Assembly (NCBI GenBank): GCA_022592435.1
Contig: JABYQS010000054.1
Span: 1-64,000, forward strand
From: Cerioporus squamosus
Taxonomy: Eukaryota; Basidiomycota; Agaricomycetes; Polyporales; Polyporaceae
Direction: 5' to 3'
Length of the DNA: 64,000 bases
Both the position numbers and the translations under genes were made by a program. Below are positions 29,721 to 39,380 of the stretch, piece after piece. The notes under the pieces are model-generated. The model had not been told where the DNA came from, searched no databases, and saw only the letters and a list, made by a program, of their open reading frames with translations. Positions within the stretch are counted from its first letter, which is position 1. Each line of letters opens with the position of its first letter.

Positions 29721-32313
29721 ATGTCAAAAATCCCCTCGAATATGTCGAACTCGTCTCCGACCAAGTATGCGGTTCGTGAGGCCGAGAACCTCCGTAGCGC
29801 TCTCAAAGTAGTCTCTGCTATCAGTGCTCGGAATGGATCTGATCTACAGGTACGTTGCCCGCGACGTCGTTGGTGACTAAGGCTGACCGCAAGCTCTGTA
29901 CCATAGAACATATTCGTGGATAGCAATTTCCCCTCGGAGCTAGCAAGTGTTCTCGTAGACCTCGTTCAAGACGCCGCGACGCTGCACGTTGCGTCTGCAA
30001 GTGGAGGAGGCACGACGAAGGATGTGAGTTGTGCCGCGCTCACTGCTCTCGCGACGGTCGAGCTGACGATTGCGCAGAACGCCGAATACTTCGATGAATT
30101 GCGTGAGAAGTGCGCGAATTCTCTCCAGAAGGTCATTGCGGATATGGTCACCTTGGAGGACACAGACTCCGACAATGGTCAGAAGAAGGTATGCCCCCGT
30201 GAAATGTGAGGTTTTTTTTGCACTGAAGACTTTCTGTTCTAGCTTGTCACAATGAGTGACAACTTCGTCCTGGAACTGGTATAAACCATGTCCAGCATCA
30301 TCGAAGGCAATGCGTCCGCCCTCGAAGCAGCCGATCCTCCAGCGCACGCACCTCCAGTGAGTGATCTCATTCATCGCAACGTGTCTACAGGCTGCTGTGC
30401 GCTCACACAAATGCAGCTGAACATGTCCACACCCCGAATCGTTCAGTACCTGGCTCAGTCGCTGTGTCGGGCCGCGGAATCTCACGTAGCGCGAAACGGC
30501 AACCTCGCATCGTGCAAGGAGGCTGTACGTACTCCAAACACTTTGTCTTTACGTGAAGAGGTGATGCTGACGCAGCATGACACCCATGTCAGCTGCTGGC
30601 CGCGGAAGAGGTTGCGGCGGAAGTACGACGAGAAATGCAGCACGAGCTAGATGAACGAGCTGCAGCCCATCGGTCTTCATTGGAGAAGCTCGAAGCACAG
30701 GTTGCGCAGGTCACGGCGGAGGGTGTCCGTCAAGCAGCAGAAGCACAGGAGGAGGTCCGGCGGTTAGAAGGCGAACTGCTCTCTCAGAAAGGAGCTCATG
30801 AAGTCGATGTGAGTTCACGATAGCCCGGGGCTGCAGCGAGCGAATGCGCACTGTGTTACTCTACCCAGATTCGAGAACAGGCCACAAGACATGTCGGTGC
30901 GATGACAGCACTGCAAGTGGAATTTGCGGGGACAAGGCAGCGTCTCGAGCTGGAGCGGTCCAATGCTCTTGAGCAGCAGCGGAAACTCGCAATGCGGGTA
31001 AGATGTGACTTAAGTCAGTGACTAGGTGCAGATTTAATACACCGCATAGTGTGCAGAACTGGAAGGGGAGAAGGACCTACTGGTCCGCAAGCTTCGCGAT
31101 CGGGATAATGAGGTGATCGGCCATCTTCTGATAGCGAACTTACCCGATATTGACCCCGCTCCTCAGAGAGTTGGAAAATGGAAGAGGAAGAAGAGGCGGA
31201 GGAGGACGCGGAGTCTCCGACTCAGACAGGTCTCAGAATACGGGTACCGCCACCGCCATCCTCGAGGTGAGGAACTCGCTTTCGTCTTGACCTGATCTAC
31301 GACTCATTTGTGGTACGCTTTAGGCAGGTCGCCACTGCTGGAACCAAGCGCGCTCTAGAGCAAACGATGGATGGTTCCAATCCTACGCGAGAATGCGCTT
31401 CGGGAAATCGAGTCGAACGCAAGTCGGACTCGTCTTGCGATGGCGAGACCTCCCTCCTCCCGAGGAGAGGCACGGACCTCGCGAAGCTTCCCCAAATTGT
31501 TGCTGACCTGTCCGCAAGTGATGGAACGCCAGAGTTTTTCACGCGGGAGTCGATTGCAACGACGTTGGGAGGCAATGCGAGGTTCAATTCGCATGTGCAG
31601 TAAGTTCATATTCACGCACGCAGGCGTCCTTTTATCTTGGCTCACATCTCGCCGCTAGTATCGCAGAGCCAACACCCCTGTCGTCGAAACATGGCCTCAG
31701 ATGGTACTTGTGCGTGACCATGTCCTCCTTTGCGTGGCTGCCCTCCGCCCCCGGAGCACATGGCTTCCTGCATATGGACGTCGACAGGAAGGTGAAGAAC
31801 GCCGACGGTAGCGACGCCAACACTATCGAGGATCCGTTACTCCCCCTCTTCGTTGGCATCATAGCCGGCTCTCCAGAGGTCCTCCAATACTACGGGATGT
31901 ACCGCCTCAGTAAAGTGAAAACGCTCAGCATAGAAGAATGGGAAGCGCTACCGTCAAGCGTGAGTGTGGACAGATGCTGCTATGCATGTGACGTACTCAT
32001 ATGTCCTGACATGCAGGCAAGAACAAACATCGTAGAGAGGAGGTTGCGACAGATGGAGCGGGAATCAAGGAACGCAAAGAGGACTACCTTTTGCCGGTCG
32101 GAGATCCGGGCCAGGTTCGCCAGCGGGGAGTACCACACTCCGTGCAATCGTCTGCAGTGCGTGCAGTTCGACGCAAGTTTCTATAGGGACCTGGTTGAGG
32201 CGCATACGAAAGAGGCTGAGGAAGATGATGAAGCGCACTCCGTGGAGCAGCAGGTGCTATCGTCGGCTTCCAACAAAAGGCGCAGGGTCTCCAGTCGTGC
32301 TGGTACGAAGTAA
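29721..32313 (+). pseudogene. Coiled-coil / DUF6697-like family gene, copy 2, with an in-frame TAA
   Basis: Exons placed: 29721-29849, 29907-30023, 30078-30188, 30243-30356, 30417-30524, 30593-30808, 30869-30997, 31050-31112, one or two uncertain exons, then 31328-31599, 31659-31959 and 32017-32313. N-terminal exons are helical (NIFVDSNFPSELASVLVDLV; NAEYFDELREKCANSLQK). Exons 6-8 are a coiled coil (LLAAEEVAAEVRREMQHELD). The DUF6697-like domain begins FFTRESIATTLGGNARFNSH, continues SSFAWLPSAPGAHGFLHM, YYGMYRLSKVKTLSIEEWEA and ends HTPCNRLQCVQFDASFYRDL, followed by a basic tail (NKRRRVSSRAG). In exon 4 the frame reads LV, TAA (30282-30284), TMSSIIEGNASALE, where copies 4 and 5 have LVESASQMI and LVESLSQIV. 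So this copy is probably non-functional unless the stop is a sequencing error or is skipped. First of three tandem copies. Confidence 0.7.
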
Positions 32314-33192
32314 AATCCCTGAGTCGCCCTCGTTCCATCGCGTCTCTGCCGTCAGCTATGCGTTCCACGTACTCACAATCGCCTTTCTCTTACATCAGCT
32401 ATATATCCCAGTGTTACGGGCATGCTTGACCCGAACTGGGTCAAATTCATGGAATCTCGATTTCAATGCTGTACTATCATATTCAACCTAGTCGATTGAG
32501 TCTCTATCGAGGCGTCGAAGTACTATGTAGGTGGCTTTCCCGCGCAACTTCGTCGCCAGGGCATTTTGGGCAGTCGCTGCCTCGCCTCACGAAAAATCGT
32601 GATCTTACCTAACTAGTAGTGGAGGTACGTGCACCCCACAAGTGACATATGGTGCGCATGATTGACCTGACCTCAATTACATGACAGGAACTTGTTGATA
32701 CGTTTGAGGGTTTTCGAATCGGATCATGCCTGGTTGAACATCATGACGGCCCCTCCCGCCGTTAGGCACATTTCAGAATGCCAATATCCGGTTACACGTT
32801 GGCAACCGTCCGCATTTATATTAAAGCAGCTGTCGCTGTGCGGCGAGCCGAAGCCTCAGCTATGTAAGTACAGCAATGTCCGCTGGTCTTCTGTTCGTCG
32901 TGATGCTGATACGCCGTGTTCAGGCTTCCTAGACACGCTCGATAACATTCCCATGCTCTTCGACATTCAATCATCAAGGCTCATCGTTCTACCTGAAGGG
33001 GTCTGCTTTATCGGACGTCAAGGCATGTTCAACCGGACTCTCTGCATGCGGAGTGCGTGTTTGTTCGCTCACGCATGTCTGAAACGTGTCGATGGTCCAA
33101 AGCTTATTCACACCGCGTACATATTGCAGTCGATTTCGTCGCTTCCGAGGGCGATAACCCAGAGTACTACCCCCGTCGATCCTGGTCAGCAG
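32314..33192. other. Spacer between tandem copies 2 and 3
   Basis: No gene supported. The region must hold the terminator of copy 2 and the promoter of copy 3. A frame at 32692-33471 is open but shifts meaning at the true first exon of copy 3 and is judged a chance frame. Confidence 0.5.
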
Positions 33193-35609
33193 ATGTCGCT
33201 GAAGGTGATAGCTGCCCAAGTGTCGGGCCTTCATCGGCTCCTTGTCGCCCATCACGACGAGATCGTGGAGAGCAACCTGCGTTTGGTGGTGAGCTGTAGT
33301 TCCTATCTTTCTGCGTGTTGTTGCTCCCATCCTGCATCGGCTGACTCAGAGCACATCGCAGGACGTTTTCATCCACCCGGAGCTCCTAGTATCCCTAGTC
33401 TCCATTTTACAAGCCCTCGTGGCGGACGGTACACACCTCCAAGGCCTCATCCGGGAAGCCAGCGTACGTGACTATGGTCTAGGGTCTTCATCGATTGCTA
33501 ATGGAAGCTTGGATGGCTCAGTATGGCGTACTGACACGGTTTGCGGAGGGCTATGCGAAACAAGGTGTTGAGAACTTCAAAGCGGTCGTCCAAGACGGAA
33601 TCCACATGCACACCAATCCCGACCAGGCTAAACAAGTAAATCATCATATGCGAACTCTAGCCTAGTGACCGGCCCTGACTGATTCGACGCACAGTTGTTC
33701 TCGACGAGTAGCAAGTTCAACATGCAGATTTTCAAGAGCCTGTCTGAACTCTTCGCCCTCAATGTCTCCCTGGTCAAGGAGCATCAGATTGACCATTCGT
33801 CGGTGCTGTGTCACGATTATCACCCCTGCCGCGTTGCCAGAGAACTGATGGTCTCATAGCTGGCAATGTTCACCCCCGCCTTCATCAGTCAAATGGTTAC
33901 TTGTCTTCAGCAGGTCCTGGCATCTTGTATGGAACGTGACTCGGACTCGGACGACGTCTCCCACGATACGATGGTGCGTTCTTGCGTCTCAATCGGTTAG
34001 TTTGTCGGCCATGCATTGGTGCTAATCTGTCTATAGCATGCAGGTGACGCATCTACGGGTGTCAAGCTCGCAAGGGAGGTCGACCAGCGAGGTGACGCGG
34101 CACAGCTTGGATCGTTACGCCAGCTGCAATCTGCCTTGGCGCACGAAAAGGGTATGCGTTCCGCATGCGAGTCGAAGGCAAGTGACGAGAGCATCTCTGT
34201 ATATCGACCATATCGTCATAGTGCTCAGATTCAGGCCAAAGAAGCTGAGATACGGATGCTCTTGCAAGAACGGAAGGATCTCGATAAGCAGCACCTGCAA
34301 CAGATCAACGAGCAGCGCCAAAAGACGGCCATGGCGAGAGCGCAGGTTAGCTTTTAGGCATCACGTTCCATCATCTGGCAACTGAACTGCGTTCGTCGTC
34401 TACTAGTATCAAGAGGCTTTGCTTGAGGCGAGCCAGTGGAAAGCGATGATGGAAGACATGACTCCGTCGGTGCGTGTAGTCGTGGGAGTACATTCTGATT
34501 GGAACATGACGATAATTCTCTTCCTTGCAGGCCGCAACATTTTACGGACCGCATCGCAGTCGTCTTTCCACGGCATCCAGCTCTACGCTCCGCACTCAGC
34601 AGGCAGGTGACGAGTTACCCTCTGCCTCCACGAAGTACGTATGTGAGGCCAAGAGTTGTCAATGCTTCCATTGACTACTTACCATAGAACTGCTACGCAC
34701 ATGTCGGGCGAGAAACGCAAGTTCACCGGTGTTGAAATATCGATAGGTCGTGGACAGCCGATCAAGAAGCCGCGGATGGACAGGATGTTGAACATCCGCG
34801 CACACTGTTCTCGCATTCCTCTTCCTCGATCGATGGACAGGATTCCCCAGGTTAATGTCGCTATCTTCTCCGGCGACAAGCTTCCCACCATCTTCACGGG
34901 GGAGGGACTCCGAACTATTCTGGGAGGCAATCCTAAAAACCACTATGTCACGTAAGATATCAGTCCATTGTTTGATGTCTTCACTAACCGCTGCAATAGC
35001 GTCGGTCCCAGTGCCACTGCTCTTGCCAAGGAACTGCAAATTAGAACGTACCTTCTCCTCGACGCAGAACAGCACCCATGGCTCCCTACTGGCACCGGGA
35101 AGCATAGGTACTGCTTCATCTCCTCCAGTACGAACAGCTCTTTGGCACTGGCAACCGAGCCATTTTCGTTGGAGTTGATCGCACATCAGGCTTCAACTAC
35201 GTCGGGAAGTACCGGGCGCAACGGGTCGGCGAGCTATCGGTGAAAGAGTGGGCCGCGCTCCCGGAAAGAGTGGGTAACTTCACACTGCTTCGTCTGTCCT
35301 GACCTGACAAATCGTGTGTTCTAGTTTCACGAGCTTTACGGGAAAAAGCTCAAGGCTATGGGCCACAGCGACCATACCATAGAAGAGCTGATCGACCTCT
35401 GCAACGTCGGTACACTTCATGTTCCATGCATTCGGCTCGAGTGCATCGAGTTCGATCCAGGGTGCTATGAGAGACTCTCAGACGCTCACCACACCGTGAC
35501 GGCTCAAGGGGCTGCCGGTGGGTGCTGCGCGAAGCGTCAGAAGAAGTCTTCGCGGTGCGACCGCCGATATGACTCGGATATCGAGACGATTGAGAGCGAG
35601 GACGATTGA
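33193..35609 (+). pseudogene. Coiled-coil / DUF6697-like family gene, copy 3, with a one-base frameshift in the conserved domain
   Basis: First exons: 33193-33288 (MSLKVIAAQVSGLHRLLVAH), 33362-33463 (DVFIHPELLVSLVSILQALV) and 33522-33635 (YGVLTRFAEGYAKQGVENFK), all in phase 0 and matching the other copies. Next come an LFSTSSKFNMQIFKSLSELF exon and coiled-coil exons (IQAKEAEIRMLLQERKDLDK). The domain starts FTGEGLRTILGGNPKNHYVT, goes on ELQIRTYLLLDAEQHPWLP and TGTGKHRYCFIS, then resumes in another frame as YEQLFGTGNRAIFVGVD and NYVGKYRAQRVGELSVKEWA. Homology needs one extra base at about 35118-35125. The end is HVPCIRLECIEFDPGCYERL with an acidic tail (RRYDSDIETIESEDD), unlike the basic tail of the other copies. 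The middle exon borders are approximate. A consensus error could equally explain the shift. Confidence 0.65.
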
Positions 35610-36135
35610 GTAGACGGACTAGTACTCCAGGAGCTATGTGTACGAACTCGAATGGTTACAAACTTATCTCGATGCCTCTGGCGCCCCGTGCCCTGGTTTC
35701 GTTAAGCGCCTGTCCCAGCATGAGTCCGACGTCGACGTTCTGGTACTACGGAAGGAGGTTCCGACATCGTTGAGTATGCAGCGAAGTAGCACAGACAGGA
35801 GCGATTGTCATGCGGATCGCCCCGCCCAGGTGGACATCGAGCTTAAGCTTTGGACGTCTGAATCTCTGCGTTCGTCACGGTATACAGGCTGCCAGATCTT
35901 CAGATCCGGATGTCATCCTCATCACATAACGAGTCCTCTGAGTCGACTCTGCTACTCTTGCTTCCGACCATCATCTTGTACCTCCCTCTTGATAGCGACC
36001 CTGTCTTTCGCCGTTTGGTGCGCAGCCAGACGGCCCGAGTAGGGCTCCATGTAAGTGCCCAAACCTCTCCGAGGGTGATGGTCGGGTCACACCTCTCGCG
36101 CATCCGTCCTTACGCGTACAACATGCAGATCCTCC
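35610..36135. other. Spacer between tandem copies 3 and 4
   Basis: No gene supported. The short frame from 35638 (MYELEWLQTYLD...) has no splice support. The promoter of copy 4 is expected here; no TATA box is clear. Confidence 0.5.
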
Positions 36136-38944
36136 ATGCCCCCGTCGGTCGTCCAAATGGATCCTTCGTCCACAATGGAACCCGCCCTTCGCGTCGTCGA
36201 TCAATTGCGTAGGACATTGCGATTTGCTGCGCAATACTTTGCTGAGCAAGAGCCTGTCTTGCCGGAGGTGGGCTTCTTCTTCCCAGGTGGTTGTACGCAT
36301 TCGCTGTTGCATACTCACAGCCGGGCTGCCGCACCAGAATGTTTTCATACGTTCAGGCATCATACAAGATATAGCGGCAACTCTAGCAGATGTGACAGCG
36401 GATGCTGCGACGCTTCAGAAGAGCGCCCATGATGCCCAAGACGTGAGTCTTGAACAACCCTTTATTCAGTTTGGCTGCGAACGACGGCGCGCCCCTCAGG
36501 ACACGATGTTCGACGTTGAGGACTTCCGGAGCAAGCACGACAAACATGTGCAAGCAATAGTTGAAGACCTGCTAACGGTCAAACCCGCGGTACAGAGGAC
36601 GACTCCGTCAAGCAGACAGAGGTCGGCAGAAACACTTCGTGGCGCCGGCTTTGCGGACGCTCATAGGTTCTCTCTGTTTGGACTCTTAGCTCGTCACCGC
36701 GACCGCACAGTTCGCGCTCGACCTGGTGGAGAGCGCTTCCCAAATGATCGACCACAACATGGCAAGGATCAAGTACCAGGTGCCGGATTCTCCCCTCGGC
36801 GGCGTATGTATCTCCGTCACTCCGTCCGTCTTGCTATGCGCTGAAGAACTCTCACACAGTTGAACATGAACAGCCCAGATTTCCTCCGGAAGCTCGTCAT
36901 GCATGTACGTCAGACGTTGAAGGCGTATATCGTACAAGATGAGCTGTACAAGGAGGCGGTACGACACCGTTATGGGTTTAAGATCACTCACGGAGCTTAC
37001 TCTCATCCGGGCAGTCTGTGTATGTGAAGCAGCTAACAGCACAGATCACGGAAATCGAGGACGCTTCCTCGACCAAGATTGCAGAATTACAGAAAGAGCT
37101 CGCAGATTCTCAAGACGAGAACGGAAAGCTCCGAGGCGAGCGCGACCAGCTACGTGTCGAGAGTGAACAGCTCCGCGTCGAGAAAGGACAGCTTTGTTTC
37201 GAGAAAGAACAGCTTTGTTTCGAGAACAAATTGCTCCTAGCTGAGCAAGAAGTGGTGAGCAGTGTGGAAGGCCTCTTCACGTCGGAAATGGATCGCATGG
37301 AAGCCGAGCATGCTGGCAAGATGGCGACGTCTCAGGCCGTCATAGATAACTTGACCGCCGACATCAACAGTCAACGAGCGGCGCATGTAACCATGGTATG
37401 AAGGCATGTTTTTGAGCACTCTGCAAACATATACTGATTTGGTACTGTCCCTTGTTGATTACCAGTCTTCTGAGCTGGAAGGATCGGACAAACGAACAAG
37501 TCACGGGGAGGAAAAGGAGCGAGAAAGGCTTCTATCCTTGGTATGTTATTCGCCCCGGACTCGGTCAGACAGCTGTTCGCTGCCACTAACGCCAACCCGT
37601 ATAGAACCGTAGTCTCGAGCGACAGATAGAAGAGCTCAAACGCAAAGTCCAGGAACAAGGCGGCGAGATCAGGGTATAGTTCAAACTTCCATAGTACTAC
37701 CTCAAGCACTAACGGTTGAGACGATCCCGTTATACGCAGATATCGAGGAAGCATCAAGACGCCAATGTGCAAACGCCATCAGTCATACGGTTTCCAGCAG
37801 CGCGAAAGTCCGTGTCAGAGTATGTAACCATGTAAGAACTAACCCACCACCAAACGTGCCGTTCTGCGCACTTTTCAGGGACTCTGCCGCGCTCAGGTCG
37901 AAACGGAGTCACTCTCGCATGGAGGAGGGAGGCGCCCCGACCGCAACCGGCTCTAGTATCGCGAACTCTGGTCCTGCATGCGGTACAGGAGCGATTCCGG
38001 AGCATCTCGCCGCTCAGATAGCTGTACTACCTGCCGTCACAATCGTCCTTCCATCAGCCGACCGTGGTGCTGCAGTCTTCAAGTTCACCCGTAACCTCCT
38101 CCAGTCCATATTAGGAGGGAACAGGAAACAGTTGGTCTCACGGTAAGCAGACTCACAAGTTCAACCTATTCGGTCGCACATCCTCATGGGACTGGCAGCC
38201 TCGAGAAGGAGCGAACTCCCTTGGCGTCGCAGTACAACATTCAGTACTACCTATGCGCTTCTCGGTCACGCTATGCGTGGCTTCCCTCGGCTCCCCGACA
38301 ACATGGCTTCCTGCCGTATGAGTCGGACCTCGATGCTTTCGCCGGTCGTACCAGTGAAATCGACGACTCCGCGACGCTCGACGAGACGGGTACGGCATGC
38401 CATCTGTTCGTTGGCAACGGAAACGAGACCGACATTTTCGAATTCGAGTACTATGGCTTATACCGCGTCACCAGCCAGGATCCTTTGACGAAGGAGGACT
38501 GGGCCCTGTTGCCTGTAAATGTGAGTAACAACGCTCCATTTGCGCATCATGCCACCAAACCTCAGATGATCTTTGTCAATCGCACAGGCTCAGACACGTT
38601 GCATAGACAAGAAAATTCAACAGCTCAAGGGGAACATACCGGCACCAGGCAGAGTCCGTATCCGGTCGCAGTACACCAGCGGTGAACTTCGTGTTCCATG
38701 CGCCCGGCTTCAGTGCATCGCGTTCGATGTCGCCTTCTACAAGAGACTCGTCGAAGCCAGCGCCGAGTATCGTGAGCCTCTGAGGTCGGCCGGGTTGACT
38801 CCTGGCCAGCAGCTCTCTGAGCCGAGCCGGGCCTCGAAGAGACGGAGGGTATCTGACTTGGCAGGTGGGCCCGCTCCGAGTCCACAGATTCGGTGGCTGC
38901 CGCCTCGTAAACCTGACAGCGACTTCGAGGATATGTATGCCTAG
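36136..38944 (+). CDS. Coiled-coil / DUF6697-like family protein, copy 4
   Basis: Exons begin 36136-36267 (MPPSVVQMDPSSTMEPALRV) and 36338 onwards (NVFIRSGIIQDIAATLADVT), followed by FDVEDFRSKHDKHVQAIVED, LVTATAQFALDLVESASQMI and LNMNSPDFLRKLVMHVRQTL exons that line up with the other copies. A long coiled coil follows, including the near-repeat ERDQLRVESEQLRVEKGQL. The DUF6697-like domain starts FTRNLLQSILGGNRKQLVSR, continues RYAWLPSAPRQHGFLPYE, YYGLYRVTSQDPLTKEDWAL and ends RVPCARLQCIAFDVAFYKRL, with a basic segment SKRRRVSDLAGG, a likely nuclear signal. I saw no stop or frameshift when following the paralogues. The function is unknown; coiled coils suggest self-association, the tail suggests the nucleus. 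The family name is from memory. Internal exon borders after the second exon are approximate. Confidence 0.7.
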
Positions 38945-39380
38945 GACAGACGTCGAACATCATGCACACGGCTTCCGGTCACAGCGCGTTGCCATTTGGT
39001 TGAAACCGGCGGATGCTTTGGAGTGACAGGTAAAATCTACGTCTGCAGTGAAGTGGCAATGATACGACGGCGGAGAAGGCACCGTTTCTGCAGCTTCTGC
39101 GAGGGCATTACGACATTGGAACTACAAGCTCTGTCCTATCGGCGCAGCTTCCGTACCGACGTAAGCGTTTGTATAGACGGTCATTGGACGTGTGATATCT
39201 TCGTATGCAGCTCATGCCTCGGTCACATGTCGATGACACCCGGACCGCGACGCTTTCATGTCGTCGTTTGGCCGGGGTGCATCTTCGCTGCAAACCGATG
39301 ACCCTCAACGGCGAATACAAGTACATGGACGATCGCCCCATGACAGTCTTCCCCAGCTCCTGCCACAGTCCAGCTCGACC
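38945..39380. other. Intergenic region before the glycosidase
   Basis: Contains the 3' flank of copy 4 and the promoter of the secreted glycosidase. A run from about 39330 to 39380 is C/T-rich, typical of a leader. No other gene is visible. Confidence 0.5.

Noticed and set aside
32870..33010. Weak resemblance between the spacer upstream of copy 3 (PCSGFLDTL) and that upstream of copy 4 (PCPGFVKRL at about 35685)
   Set aside because: The match is short and the surrounding DNA is too diverged to claim a duplicated upstream segment; it would need an alignment to test.
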